52,671 nt of DNA, from contig DAOUDG010000074.1 in NCBI GenBank assembly GCA_034431435.1, forward strand, positions 1 through 52,671. Reading direction: 5' to 3'. This document shows, one piece after another, positions 23,572 through 32,206 of this stretch. The notes below the pieces were generated by a model. The model did no database searches. It had not been told where the DNA came from and worked only from the letters and a program-made list of their open reading frames with translations. Source of the DNA: JAHCIE01 sp034431435. Its GTDB lineage: Bacteria; Chloroflexota; Anaerolineae; Epilineales; JAHCIE01. A program made the translations under genes and the position numbers. Each line of letters opens with the position of its first letter. The first letter of the stretch is position 1.

Positions 23572-24342
23572 ATGAGCTTCGGGCTGGACGGAAAAGTTGC
23601 GATTGTGACCGGGGCGTCGCGGGGCATTGGGCAGGCCATCGCCGAGGCCTACGCCCGCGAAGGCGCGAAGGTGGTCGTATCGAGCCGCGAGTTGGAGCGA
23701 GTCGCGCCGGTGGCCGAGGCCATCCAGGCGGCCGGCGGCGACGCTCTGGCCGTGGCTTGCCACACCGGCGACGAGGCCCAGGTCAAGGCCCTCGTCCAGG
23801 CCGCGCTGGACACGTATGGCCGCGTCGACATCGCCGTCAACAACGCGGGTACGAACCCCTACTTCGGCCCGACCCTGTTCGCCGACGACGGCGTCTGGTC
23901 GAAGACGCTGGACACCAACGTGCTGGGCTACATGAGAGTTATCCGCGCCGCCGTGCCCGCCCTGCAGCAGGTCGGCGGCGGCAAGATTATCAATCTCGCG
24001 TCTACGGCGGGCCTGAACCCCATGCCAGGGCTGGGGGTGTACGCCGTGACCAAGGCGGCGGTGATTCACATGACAAAAGTGCTGGCCCAGGAGCTGGGCG
24101 GGCTTAACATCCAGGTCAACGCCATCGCGCCGGGCGTCATCCGTACCCGGTTCAGCCGCCTGCTGTGGGCAACACCGGAGATTTCGGAGCGCGTGCTGCG
24201 CGGCACGCCGGCCGGCCGCATCGGCGAGGTCGAGGACGTGGTGGGGGCCGCCCTGTACCTGGCGTCGCCCCTGTCGGACTACACCACGGGCACGGTCATG
24301 GTCATGGACGGCGGCGCGCTGCTGGGCAGCGTCGAGGGCTAG
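23572..24342 (+). CDS. Short-chain dehydrogenase/reductase (256 aa)
   Basis: Start MSFGLDGKVAIVTGAS is chosen for its AAGGAG; an ATG at 23548 overlapping the lipase stop would add 8 residues. A classical SDR: TGASRGIG nucleotide site, NNAGTNPYFG, NLASTAGLNPMPGLGVYAVTKAAV with catalytic Ser, Tyr and Lys, and IAPGVIRTRFS. It ends VMDGGALLGSVEG, the usual C-terminal fold. NAD(P)H-dependent oxidation or reduction of an alcohol or ketone is expected. The SSREL basic residues after beta2 favour NADP(H). The sequence resembles FabG/DHRS4-like members. The exact substrate is not evident. Confidence 0.9.
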   Translation: MSFGLDGKVAIVTGASRGIGQAIAEAYAREGAKVVVSSRELERVAPVAEAIQAAGGDALAVACHTGDEAQVKALVQAALDTYGRVDIAVNNAGTNPYFGPTLFADDGVWSKTLDTNVLGYMRVIRAAVPALQQVGGGKIINLASTAGLNPMPGLGVYAVTKAAVIHMTKVLAQELGGLNIQVNAIAPGVIRTRFSRLLWATPEISERVLRGTPAGRIGEVEDVVGAALYLASPLSDYTTGTVMVMDGGALLGSVEG

Positions 24343-24351
24343 CGAAACCAC

Positions 24352-24404
24352 CTGGAGTGCGGCAGCCGTGCTGCCGCAGCGGGAGCATGGCCCCCGCACT
24401 CCAG
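24352..24404. repeat. Palindromic element between SDR and ldh
   Basis: Outer arms CTGGAGTGCGG (24352-24362) and CCGCACTCCAG (24394-24404) are perfectly complementary and enclose a smaller GCAGCCGTGCTGC palindrome. A REP-like element or terminator, with no U-run. Confidence 0.7.
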
Positions 24405-24425
24405 ACCGCACAGGAGATAACAGCA

Positions 24426-25391
24426 ATGCCAGGCATGGACCGCAAGAGCAAGGTGGGGCTGGTGGGCACGGGCATGGTGGGCGCATCCTTCGCCTACGCG
24501 CTCATGCAGCGCGGGCTGGCGAACGAACTGGTGCTGGTGGATGCCAATCGGGGCCGCGCCGAGGGCGAGGAAATGGACCTCAACCACGGCCTGCCCTTCG
24601 TGCGACCGATGCAAATCATGGCTGGCGACTACGCCGACCTGGCGGGCGCGGCGGTGACGGTCGTCACGGCGGGCGCGGCGCAGCGGCCGGGCGAGACGCG
24701 GCTGCAACTCCTGGAGCGCAACGCGGCCATCTTCCGCCAGATCATCCCCGCCGTCGCCCAGAGCAACCCCCACGGCATCATCCTGATCGCCACCAACCCG
24801 GTGGACATCATGAGCCAGCTAGCAGTCGAGATGAGTGGCCTCGACCGGCGCCACGTCTTCGGCTCCGGCACCATCCTCGACTCGGCGCGCTTCCGCTACC
24901 TGCTGGCCGAGCACTACGCCCTCGACCCGCGCAGCGTCCACGCCTACATCATCGGCGAGCATGGCGACAGCGAGTTGGCGGTGTGGAGCCTGGCGAACAT
25001 CGCGGGCGTGCGCCTGCGCGACTTCAAGTCGGCCACCGGCAAGGGCTACGACGAGGGCGCGCTGCAGCGCATCTTCGAGCAGACCCGCGACGCCGCCTAC
25101 GCCATCATCGAGCGCAAGGGCGCGACGTACTACGCCATCGGCCTCGGCCTGCTGACCATCGTCGAGGCCATCGTGCGCGACCAGCACACCGTTCTCACCG
25201 TCTCCAGCGTCATGACGGGGCAGTACGGCGTATCGGACATCTGCATCAGCCTGCCCACCATCGTCGGCGCCGACGGCATCGAGGAAGTCCTGGAACCGTC
25301 CCTCAGTCGCGAGGAGACCGAGCAGTTCCGCCACTCGGCCAACGTGCTCAAGCAGAGCCTGGCCCAATTGCGGGCGGGCGGGAAGGGGTAG
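24426..25391 (+). CDS. ldh: L-lactate dehydrogenase
   Basis: Interconverts pyruvate and L-lactate with NAD(H). 321 residues. The Rossmann motif VGLVGTGMVGASFAYALM is followed by VLVDANRGRAEGEEMDLNHG, where the Asp favours NAD. The catalytic loop is AAQRPGETRLQLLERN (the Gln is the lactate-type substrate residue, where malate dehydrogenase has Arg). NPVDIMS, GSGTILDSARFRYLL and the active-site GEHGDSE with the proton-relay His follow. The start MPGMDRKSKVGLVG at ATG 24426 has AGGAG 9 bp upstream. It appears to be a single gene, with the palindrome before it and a degraded Uma2 region after it. Confidence 0.92.
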   Translation: MPGMDRKSKVGLVGTGMVGASFAYALMQRGLANELVLVDANRGRAEGEEMDLNHGLPFVRPMQIMAGDYADLAGAAVTVVTAGAAQRPGETRLQLLERNAAIFRQIIPAVAQSNPHGIILIATNPVDIMSQLAVEMSGLDRRHVFGSGTILDSARFRYLLAEHYALDPRSVHAYIIGEHGDSELAVWSLANIAGVRLRDFKSATGKGYDEGALQRIFEQTRDAAYAIIERKGATYYAIGLGLLTIVEAIVRDQHTVLTVSSVMTGQYGVSDICISLPTIVGADGIEEVLEPSLSREETEQFRHSANVLKQSLAQLRAGGKG

Positions 25392-25401
25392 GCGGCACCC
25401 A

Positions 25402-25437
25402 AAGACCTGTCAGGGCTGCCTCAACCGAACAGGTGTT
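25402..25437. repeat. GACCTGTCAGG-type palindromic repeat, degenerate
   Basis: ACCTGT (25405-25410) and ACAGGT (25429-25434) with GACCTGTCAGGG. The same GACCTGTCAGG core recurs at 43733-43743. It resembles a palindromic intergenic repeat common in several phyla. Confidence 0.45.
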
Positions 25438-25465
25438 TGACCCGGCTCCGTCGTTGGACTACACT
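25437..25465 (+). promoter_or_regulatory. Predicted promoter upstream of the Uma2 relic and uvrC
   Basis: TTGACC (25437-25442), 17 bp, TACACT (25460-25465). A near-consensus promoter giving a long leader (about 170 bases) to uvrC, through the relic. Confidence 0.6.
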
Positions 25466-25516
25466 TCACGCTACTTATGTCGGCGGTGGAGGGGAGGCGA
25501 GGATGGCCCCTGTGAG

Positions 25517-25630
25517 CCGTTCGTCGCCGAGCTTCGGCTGCGCATCCTGCGTCGGCGCGACAACTATCCCGATGTTGTCGTGGTGTGCGGCGAAGCTGAA
25601 TTCGAGGATGACGCACTGGAATGCCGCTAG
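25517..25630 (+). pseudogene. Fragment of a Uma2-family (DUF820) nuclease-like gene
   Basis: The frame reads PFVAELRLRILRRRDNYPDVVVVCGEAEFEDDALECR then stop. The YPDVVVVCGExEFEDD segment is the core strand of Uma2-family proteins, which have a PD-(D/E)XK-like fold. The family continues with a VLIVEVLS region that is missing here, and no proper N-terminus is visible. It is therefore a remnant of about 38 residues. Uma2 genes are often present in many copies in Chloroflexota and cyanobacteria, so decay of one copy is plausible. Confidence 0.65.
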
Positions 25631-25642
25631 AACCATCAGAGC

Positions 25643-27517
25643 ATGACCCAGCCTGAACTCAGCCCCGCCATTGCGGACAAACTCAAGAGCCTGCCGACGA
25701 CGCCCGGTAACTACATCTACCGCGACGCGGCGGGCAAGGTCATCTACGTCGGCAAGGCCGTCAACCTGCGCAGCCGGGTGCGGTCGTACTTCCAGGCGGG
25801 CGCCGACCACGACCCCAAGACGCGCATCCTCGTCCAGCACATCGCCGACCTGGAATGGATTCAGCGGGAGACGGAGCTAGAAGCCCTCATCCACGAGGCG
25901 ACCCTCATCAAGCAGTACAAGCCCCGCTACAACGTGCGCCTCAAGGACGACAAGCGCTACCCCTACATCAAAGTCACCTGGAACCACGACTACCCCACCG
26001 TCCAACTCACCCGCCGCATCGAGCAGGACGGCGCGCGCTACTACGGGCCGTATACGGCCGCCTGGGCCGTCTACCGCACCCTGGACACGCTGCGCAAGGT
26101 CTTCCCCTACCTGACATGCAGCCGCGTCATCACCGGCTACGACCTGCGCGCCTGCCTGTACTACGACATCGGCCTGTGCCTGGGGCCGTGCATCGGCGCG
26201 GTCAACAAGGCCCAATACCGCGCCATGATCGACCGCCTGTGCCGCTTCCTCGAAGGGAAGTCCGAGGATATCATCCTCGACCTGAAGCGGCAGATGCAGG
26301 AGGCGGCCGACAACCTGGAGTTCGAAAAGGCCGCCCGCTTCCGCGACAACATGATCGCCCTGCAAACCATCGTCGAGCGACAGCGAATCGGCGTGTCCGA
26401 GCTGGTCGACCAGGACGTGGTCGCCCTGGCCCGCGACAACGGCAGCGCCATCGTCCAGGTGTACTTTATTCGCGGCGGGCAACTGGTCGGCCGCGAATAC
26501 TTCGTGCTGGAAGGGGCGGAGGGCGAGATCAACCCAGAGGTCATCTCGTCCTTCATCACCCAGTTCTACGAGGATGTGCCCTACGTGCCGCCCGTCATCC
26601 TCACCCAGGAGCAGGTCGTCGAAGCCAGCATCATCGAGGCCTGGCTCAAGAGCCGGCGCGGCGACAAGGTGGCGATTCAGGTCCCCGAGAACGGACAGAA
26701 CGGTGACCTGGTCCGCATGGCCGCCGAGCAGGCTGGCGAGACGCTGCAAGTCCTCAAGGCCCAATGGCAGGCCGACCAGGGCAAGCAAACCCTGGCCCTG
26801 GCCGAGTTGCAGGAGGCGCTGGGGCTGGCCGACCCGCCCAACCGCATCGAGTGCTACGACATCTCCAACACCCAGGGCACGAACTCGGTCGGCGCGATGG
26901 TCGTCTTCGCCCAGGGCGTGCCGCGCAAGAGCGACTACCGCAAGTTCCGCATCCAGACCGTCGATGGCCCCAACGACTTCGCCTCGCTGCAAGAGGTGCT
27001 GCGACGGCGCTTCAGGCATCTCAAGGAGCCGCCCGCCGAGCCGAAGCGCGACCCACGCCGCAAGGACGAGATCGACCCCTTCAACCTGGCCCCCGACCTG
27101 GTCATCATCGATGGCGGCAAGGGCCAGTTGGGCGCGGCGCTGGAGGTATGGCGAGAGCTAGGGCTGGACCACATCCCCGTTGTCTCCCTCGCCAAGCGTC
27201 AGGAGGAGATCTTCATCCCCAACCGCCACGAGTCGGTCATCCTGCCACGCGACTCACAGGGCCTGTTCCTCGTCCAGCGCATCCGCGACGAGGCGCACCG
27301 CTTCGGCCTCAACTACCACCGCACCCTGCGCAGCAAGACCGGCCTCGCCTCGCAGCTAGAGGACATCAAGGGCATCGGGCCACGCCGCCGCAAGGCCCTC
27401 TTGCAGCGCTTCGGCTCGCTGGATGGCGTGCGCGCCGCCAGCCTCGACGAGCTATCCGCCGTGCCGGGCATGACCGCCGACATCGCTCGCCAGGTCAAAG
27501 AAGCGCTGGGAGGTTAG
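25643..27517 (+). CDS. uvrC: Excinuclease ABC subunit C
   Basis: Makes both incisions around damaged bases during nucleotide excision repair, with UvrA and UvrB. 624 residues in the standard order. The GIY-YIG nuclease domain (TTPGNYIYRDAAGKVIYVGKA, about 19-95) comes first. A short Cys-containing middle (YLTCSRVITGYDLRACLYYDIGLCLGPC) has four cysteines in the place of the known metal cluster. Then come the UVR helix pair binding UvrB (AADNLEFEKAARFRDNMIAL), the RNase-H-like endonuclease domain (IECYDISNTQGTNSVGAMVVF, LVIIDGGKGQLGAA) and a C-terminal helix-hairpin-helix pair (DIKGIGPRRRKALLQRFGS, LSAVPGMTADIARQV). All catalytic contexts look intact. The next gene follows 3 bases later. Confidence 0.96.
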   Translation: MTQPELSPAIADKLKSLPTTPGNYIYRDAAGKVIYVGKAVNLRSRVRSYFQAGADHDPKTRILVQHIADLEWIQRETELEALIHEATLIKQYKPRYNVRLKDDKRYPYIKVTWNHDYPTVQLTRRIEQDGARYYGPYTAAWAVYRTLDTLRKVFPYLTCSRVITGYDLRACLYYDIGLCLGPCIGAVNKAQYRAMIDRLCRFLEGKSEDIILDLKRQMQEAADNLEFEKAARFRDNMIALQTIVERQRIGVSELVDQDVVALARDNGSAIVQVYFIRGGQLVGREYFVLEGAEGEINPEVISSFITQFYEDVPYVPPVILTQEQVVEASIIEAWLKSRRGDKVAIQVPENGQNGDLVRMAAEQAGETLQVLKAQWQADQGKQTLALAELQEALGLADPPNRIECYDISNTQGTNSVGAMVVFAQGVPRKSDYRKFRIQTVDGPNDFASLQEVLRRRFRHLKEPPAEPKRDPRRKDEIDPFNLAPDLVIIDGGKGQLGAALEVWRELGLDHIPVVSLAKRQEEIFIPNRHESVILPRDSQGLFLVQRIRDEAHRFGLNYHRTLRSKTGLASQLEDIKGIGPRRRKALLQRFGSLDGVRAASLDELSAVPGMTADIARQVKEALGG

Positions 27518-27520
27518 TCC

Positions 27521-29224
27521 ATGGCGCTCCTGACGACCGACGAAATCGTGCAGCGACTCGAGACCATGTCCACCTTCAGAGGGGTCAACCGGGCCGCGCT
27601 GAAGGCCATCGCCGAGAAGGTCGAGGTGCAGTTCGCCTCCCAGGGCCACCCACTCTACAAGATCGGCCAGATCGCCGACCAGATGTACATCGTCGAGTCG
27701 GGTCTCATCCTTCTCCAGGAGCGTACCCATCTCGACAAGTCGCGCGACGCGGGGCGCGCGGGGCCGGGGAGCGTGCTGGGTTTGGAGGCCGTGGCGCCCG
27801 CCCGGCCCGGCGCGGGCCAGCCCAAAGCCAGCCAGCCCTATACCCAGACCGCCCTGGTCGCCGAGCCAACCACGGTGTTCGCGCTGAACCGCCAGGCCAT
27901 CGACGAGCTACTCACCGTGTACCCTGGGCTGCGCGGTCGGCTCAACAAGTACCGCCGCCAGCAGCAGCGCCTGGATCGCCTCAACCTGCCCAGTCGCCTC
28001 GACGACGAGGTAATCCTCGTCTACGCCCGCCCCCACTGGACGGTCCTCCTCACCAACCTGATCTGGCCGCTGCTCATCCTGTTGGGTGTCATCATTGCCA
28101 GCGCCGTGCTCGTCGTCGCCCTCCGCGACGTCCTGTTTGGCGTGGCGCTGATCGTCTTTAGCCTGATGGCCTTCGCCCTGGTAGCGGTCGCTTACTCCTT
28201 CTCCGACTGGTGGTTCGATACCTACATCGTCACCAACCAGCGCGTCATCTCCATGATTCGGCGGCCCTTCATCAGGGAAGAGCTAAAGGAAGCGCCCATC
28301 GGCAAGATTCAGAACACGTCGCTCGTGTTCCCCGACTTCACATCCCACTACCTCGGCTGGAGCAACATCGACATCAACACCGCCGGCGGCCCCCCCATTA
28401 CCTTCAAGCGCATCGCCAGAGGCCCCTACGTCAACGCCGTTATCCAGGAACTGGTCGCCCAGTTGAAGCAGCGTAGCGGCATCCAGGCCAAAGAGGCCCG
28501 CCAGCGGCACATCGAGGACCGGCTGCGCGGTGTCCCCAGCACGTCGCCGCCCGCCAGCGCCACCCCCACCCCCCAACCCGCCCGCCCGCCGAGCCTCTTC
28601 AGCTACCTCATCCCGCAACTGCGCGTCGAACAGCAGGACGGGCAGGGCACGACGATCACCTACCGCAAGCATTGGATCATGCTGCTGCGCGGCGCGCTGT
28701 TCTGGCTGCTGTTGGGGGCCGTGTTCTTCGCCCTGACGGTGGGCGGCGTGGCGACGGGTATCTTGATTCGCACCCCGCTGCTCTTTGCTCCCCTCGGTCT
28801 CGCCCTGGTCGGGATATTCTTCTGCCTGTGGTGGGTATACGAGGACTGGCGCAACGACCTGTACGTCCTCACCCCGTCGGCGGTGCGCGACCTGGAGCGG
28901 ACACCTCTGTACCTGCGCGAGAAGTCCACGCAAGCCGGTCTCGACGCCATCCAGGACGTCAGCTACATCATGCCGAACCCCATCGCCAAGATGTTCAATT
29001 ACGGCAACCTCCTCATCCAGACGGCCGGCCCCCAGGGCCAGCTGACCTGGGATCACGTGCCCGACCCACCCGAGGTGCGCCGCGAGCTAAACGACCGCAT
29101 TGCCGAGTTCCAACGCCGCCGCGCCGAACGCGCCCGCCAGGAAGTGGACGACAACATCCAGGAATGGCTGTTCTCGGAGCGCAAAGTCCAGGGCGGCCCC
29201 ACCCCCCCGCTATCGCCGCCGTGA
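27521..29224 (+). CDS. Cyclic-nucleotide-binding-like domain fused to two membrane PH-like modules (567 aa)
   Basis: Starts 3 bases after uvrC with GGGAGG. Residues 1-145 resemble a cyclic-nucleotide-binding beta-barrel (STFRGVNRAALKAIAEKVEVQF, GHPLYKIGQIADQMYIVESGLILLQE), though the phosphate-binding cassette is not obvious. Two similar units follow. Each has a pair of membrane helices (LIWPLLILLGVIIASAVLVVAL near 180; LLRGALFWLLLGAVFFALTVGG near 390) and a bacterial-PH (DUF304/YdbT-like) domain: WFDTYIVTNQRVISMIRRPF and EDWRNDLYVLTPSAVRDLERTP. A proline-rich linker (STSPPASATPTPQPARPP) lies between. It is probably an inner-membrane sensor or scaffold. A role in DNA repair is not implied by the uvrC neighbour. 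Confidence 0.7.
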   Translation: MALLTTDEIVQRLETMSTFRGVNRAALKAIAEKVEVQFASQGHPLYKIGQIADQMYIVESGLILLQERTHLDKSRDAGRAGPGSVLGLEAVAPARPGAGQPKASQPYTQTALVAEPTTVFALNRQAIDELLTVYPGLRGRLNKYRRQQQRLDRLNLPSRLDDEVILVYARPHWTVLLTNLIWPLLILLGVIIASAVLVVALRDVLFGVALIVFSLMAFALVAVAYSFSDWWFDTYIVTNQRVISMIRRPFIREELKEAPIGKIQNTSLVFPDFTSHYLGWSNIDINTAGGPPITFKRIARGPYVNAVIQELVAQLKQRSGIQAKEARQRHIEDRLRGVPSTSPPASATPTPQPARPPSLFSYLIPQLRVEQQDGQGTTITYRKHWIMLLRGALFWLLLGAVFFALTVGGVATGILIRTPLLFAPLGLALVGIFFCLWWVYEDWRNDLYVLTPSAVRDLERTPLYLREKSTQAGLDAIQDVSYIMPNPIAKMFNYGNLLIQTAGPQGQLTWDHVPDPPEVRRELNDRIAEFQRRRAERARQEVDDNIQEWLFSERKVQGGPTPPLSPP

Positions 29225-29256
29225 GAGGGTGACCCGGCCTGCCCATCGAGCGCCAC

Positions 29257-29309
29257 AACGCGAAGGCGCAAAGGGGAGAATCGTGACATCCCCTTTGCGC
29301 CTTCGCGTT
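29257..29309. terminator. Long perfect hairpin between convergent genes
   Basis: Left arm 29257-29277 (AACGCGAAGGCGCAAAGG...) and right arm 29289-29309 are perfectly complementary over 21 bp with an 11-base loop. It lies between 27521-29224 and the minus-strand lipoprotein gene, so it can end both. Related sequence AACGCGAAGGCG recurs at 32147. Confidence 0.75.
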
Positions 29310-29326
29310 CTCTACCGACGGCGAGA

Positions 29327-30295
29327 CTATGTTCCCGTCGACGCCCCCGTCGATGGGCGGCGACGCACCCCACGGTACACCAGCCACAGCGGGATAGCGA
29401 CGGCCAGCGTCAGGGGCAGCCCCACAATGACCGCCCAGATGGCGGCGGCGCTCGCCCCTTGCAGCAGCCGTACCAGGGCGCGCGACGCCTCGCGCACCGT
29501 GTCCTGTGGCGACCAGCCGTTATCCACCAGCGGCTTGCCGGCTGGCAGGGGTAGCAGCGTCACGTTCAGCGTCGCCAGCGCGGTCGACTTGTCCAGGTAA
29601 TTGATGCGTCCCTTGAGCTGCTCGATCTGGGAGCGAATCGTAGTTAGCTCGCGGTGGACGGCCAGCACATCCTCAGCGCGGCCCGACTTCTCGCGGATGC
29701 TCGTCAGCAGAGCCAGTAACTCGCGCTCCGTCGCCTCCAGGTTGCGCAGCCGGGCGCTGAGGTCGGTGTACTCCTCAGTCACGTCGTTGCTGCTCAGGCG
29801 GCGGGTCTCGACGCGGCCCAGACCCTCGACCGCGCTCATCGCCTCACCGAGGCGGTCACCGGGCACGCGCAGGCTAATCGTCCCGCGCAGACGCTCCGCC
29901 TCGCGGAACAGGTTGGCGTTGGCGACGTAGCCGCCCAGCCGGTCAGCCAGCGCCTGCACCTCGCGCGCCGCGTCCTCGACGCTCGTGACGGCGACCGCCA
30001 TCTCGCCCGTGCGCAGGATGCGCCGGTCATCGCTGGCCTGGGTGGCGGGCTTCTCCGCCCCGCCGGCGCCGTTGGCCGCGTCCATCGCCCCCACCGGCGG
30101 TGCAGGGGCCTGCGCCGGCGCGGCCGGCGCGCCACGCGGGGACGCCGCCCTGGCGGCAACCTCCGGCGCGGCCGTGCCCGCCGGCATGGGCAGCGATGTC
30201 TCGCTCGTTGTCCGCTGCACGGCGGCGCACGCCCCCAGGCTCAGTAGCACGAGACCCAATACCCCTAGCAACCCGACCCGACGTATGGCGCGCAT
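29327..30295 (-). CDS. DUF4349 lipoprotein (322 aa)
   Basis: N-terminus MRAIRRVGLLGVLGLVLLSLGAC gives a lipobox with Cys23. A Pro/Ala-rich linker follows (to about 95), then the DUF4349 domain: ILRTGEMAVAVTSVEDAAREVQALADRLGGYVANANLF, GTISLRVPGDRLGEAMSAVEGLGRV, then a long coiled-coil stretch EEYTDLSARLRNLEATERELLALLTSIREKSG and ELTTIRSQIEQLKGRINYL. A C-terminal membrane helix (AAIWAVIVGLPLTLAVAIPLWLVYRGV) ends it. Such proteins are thought to sit across the cell surface with coiled coils outward, but no activity is known. A short CCCAGTAG/CTACTGGG hairpin lies just before its ribosome-binding site. Confidence 0.85.
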   Translation of the reverse strand: MRAIRRVGLLGVLGLVLLSLGACAAVQRTTSETSLPMPAGTAAPEVAARAASPRGAPAAPAQAPAPPVGAMDAANGAGGAEKPATQASDDRRILRTGEMAVAVTSVEDAAREVQALADRLGGYVANANLFREAERLRGTISLRVPGDRLGEAMSAVEGLGRVETRRLSSNDVTEEYTDLSARLRNLEATERELLALLTSIREKSGRAEDVLAVHRELTTIRSQIEQLKGRINYLDKSTALATLNVTLLPLPAGKPLVDNGWSPQDTVREASRALVRLLQGASAAAIWAVIVGLPLTLAVAIPLWLVYRGVRRRPSTGASTGT

Positions 30296-30435
30296 GGCGT
30301 ATCCTCCCAGTAGTCACGTTTTGCTACTGGGGAGACGCCCGCGCGGCGCGGAAGGTTCCACTGCCTATCCCCACGATCCCCTCGCCCGGAGGAAGAGAGT
30401 TAGAGTGAGGCTCTTGGCGTTAACGACATGATCGC

Positions 30436-30464
30436 TAGTCCCCAATCGCCTCCCTCACGCCTGC
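30436..30464. repeat. Heptamer repeat at the gpmI 3' end
   Basis: TAGTCCC, CAATCGC, CTCCCTC, ACGCCTG: 7-bp steps across the gpmI stop codon. Confidence 0.45.
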
Positions 30465-32038
30465 GCCGACTTCAGCAGCACGCCGTCGCCGTCGTTGACC
30501 GCCAGCGGCAGCGCCACCAGGCTGACGCCCGTCATCACCTCCGGCTGTGGCAGGCCCAGCAGATGCAGCACCGTCGGCGCTACGTCGGCCAGAATACCAC
30601 GCGGGCGCATCGGGAAGTAGCGATCCCCCAGCACGAACAGCGACACCGGATTGGTGGTATGATACGTATGCGGCTCGCCCGTCAGCTCGTCAATCATAAT
30701 CTCGGCGTTGCCGTGGTCGGCGGTCACGATGGCCACCCCGCCCTTGTCGTTGACAGCCTTGACGAGCCGCCCCGCGCACTCATCCACGACCTCGATGGCC
30801 TGCTTCGCCGCCGCCAATACGCCCGTATGACCCACCATGTCGGGATTGGCAAAGTTCACCAGGATGAAGTCGTCGTCGTGGGTTCGGATGCGCTCCAGCA
30901 CCGTCTCCGTCAGCTGGTACGCGCTCATCTCCGGCTGCAAGTCGTAGGTCGCCACCTTCGGCGACGGAATCAACGCGCGGTCCTCGCCCTCGAAGGGCTG
31001 CTCGCGTCCCCCGTTGAAGAAGTAGGTCACGTGGGCGTACTTCTCCGTCTCGGCGGCGTGGAACTGCTTGCCGCCGTGGTCAGCGATGACTCGCGCCAGC
31101 GGCGTGTGGATGCTCTTGTGGGGGAACAGAATGTGCGTCGGCAGCGTCGTCGCGTACTCGGTGAAGGTGATGGCATTGAACCGCGGGCGCGGGTCGGGCC
31201 GCGCGAAGCCATCGAAGTCATCGAGGATGAAGGCGGCCACGATCTGGCGCATGCGGTCGGCGCGGAAGTTGAAGAACACCACCGCGTCACCGCCCTCCAT
31301 CCGCACGCGGCTCTCGTTCGCCACGTCGATAACCGTCGGCAGGATGAACTCGTCGCCCTTGCCCGTGGCGTAGAACTGCTGGACGGCCTGAGTCGCCGAC
31401 GCGGCGCGCTCGCCCTGCCGTAGCAGCATGGCGTCATAGGCGCGCTGGGTACGCTCCCAACGCTTGTCGCGGTCCATGGCATAGTAGCGCCCGCTAACGT
31501 CCGCGATGACGCCGGGCAGCCCGCCCGCCAACGCCTGTTCCAGGTGGCCCACGAACTCCAGGCCGCTGTTGGGCGGCGTGTCGCGGCCATCGGTGATGAT
31601 GTGTAGCACCGGCTCGATACCCTGGCGCTTTGCCATCTCCAGCAGCGCCATCAGGTGGCGCGTCGCGCTGTGGACGCCGCCGGGGCCGAGCAGGCCAATA
31701 TAGTGGACCTTCTTGCCCTGCTGCTTCGCCTGCTCGATGGCCCCCAGCAGCGTCGGGTGCTGGAAGAAAGAGCCATCGCCGATGGCGCGGTCGATGCGCG
31801 TAATGTCCTGGTAGACAATGAAGCCTGCCCCCAGATTCAAATGGCCGACCTCAGAGTTGCCCATCTGCTCCGGCACCAGCCCCACCGCCTCGCCCGAGGC
31901 ATCGACAATCGAGCGATCGATGCTGCGCTTCCAGTGGTCAAAATTGGGCGTGTTCGCCTGCACGACAGCGTTACCGTGCTCCATCTCGCGGATGCCCCAG
32001 CCATCGAGAATGAACAGGGCGACCGGCTTGTATGACAT
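30455..32038 (-). CDS. gpmI: 2,3-bisphosphoglycerate-independent phosphoglycerate mutase
   Basis: Interconverts 3- and 2-phosphoglycerate in glycolysis and gluconeogenesis, using two Mn ions and a phosphoserine intermediate. 527 residues. Start MSYKPVALFILDGWG (metal-binding Asp12) is set by GAGAGG upstream; a longer frame to 32065 is less likely. The nucleophile motif PEQMGNSEVGHLNLGAG has Ser62 exactly where expected. ITDGRDTPPNSG, GRYYAMDRDKRWERTQRAYDAM, FFNFRADRMRQI, NFANPDMVGHTG and TADHGNAE complete the usual pattern. Two further metal histidines are visible in the last motifs. A TGGACC/TATACT promoter lies upstream. Confidence 0.96.
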   Translation of the reverse strand: MSYKPVALFILDGWGIREMEHGNAVVQANTPNFDHWKRSIDRSIVDASGEAVGLVPEQMGNSEVGHLNLGAGFIVYQDITRIDRAIGDGSFFQHPTLLGAIEQAKQQGKKVHYIGLLGPGGVHSATRHLMALLEMAKRQGIEPVLHIITDGRDTPPNSGLEFVGHLEQALAGGLPGVIADVSGRYYAMDRDKRWERTQRAYDAMLLRQGERAASATQAVQQFYATGKGDEFILPTVIDVANESRVRMEGGDAVVFFNFRADRMRQIVAAFILDDFDGFARPDPRPRFNAITFTEYATTLPTHILFPHKSIHTPLARVIADHGGKQFHAAETEKYAHVTYFFNGGREQPFEGEDRALIPSPKVATYDLQPEMSAYQLTETVLERIRTHDDDFILVNFANPDMVGHTGVLAAAKQAIEVVDECAGRLVKAVNDKGGVAIVTADHGNAEIMIDELTGEPHTYHTTNPVSLFVLGDRYFPMRPRGILADVAPTVLHLLGLPQPEVMTGVSLVALPLAVNDGDGVLLKSAQA

Positions 32039-32076
32039 GGGAGTGTCCCTCTCTTTGCTCGGCATAAACTACGCGA

Positions 32077-32105
32077 AGTATAGGCGTGTCGTCGGGGCGG
32101 GTCCA
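32077..32105 (-). promoter_or_regulatory. Predicted promoter of gpmI
   Basis: Minus strand TGGACC (32105-32100), 17 bp, TATACT (32082-32077), about 40 bp before the start. Confidence 0.5.
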
Positions 32106-32206
32106 GCGTTAGCCGCTGCTCCTATGGGGACACACCAGCCAAAGAGAACGCGAAGGCGGAAAGGCACGCAGGTTTGTCGCTTGTCTGATTCCGCGTCCTT
32201 ATCGCC

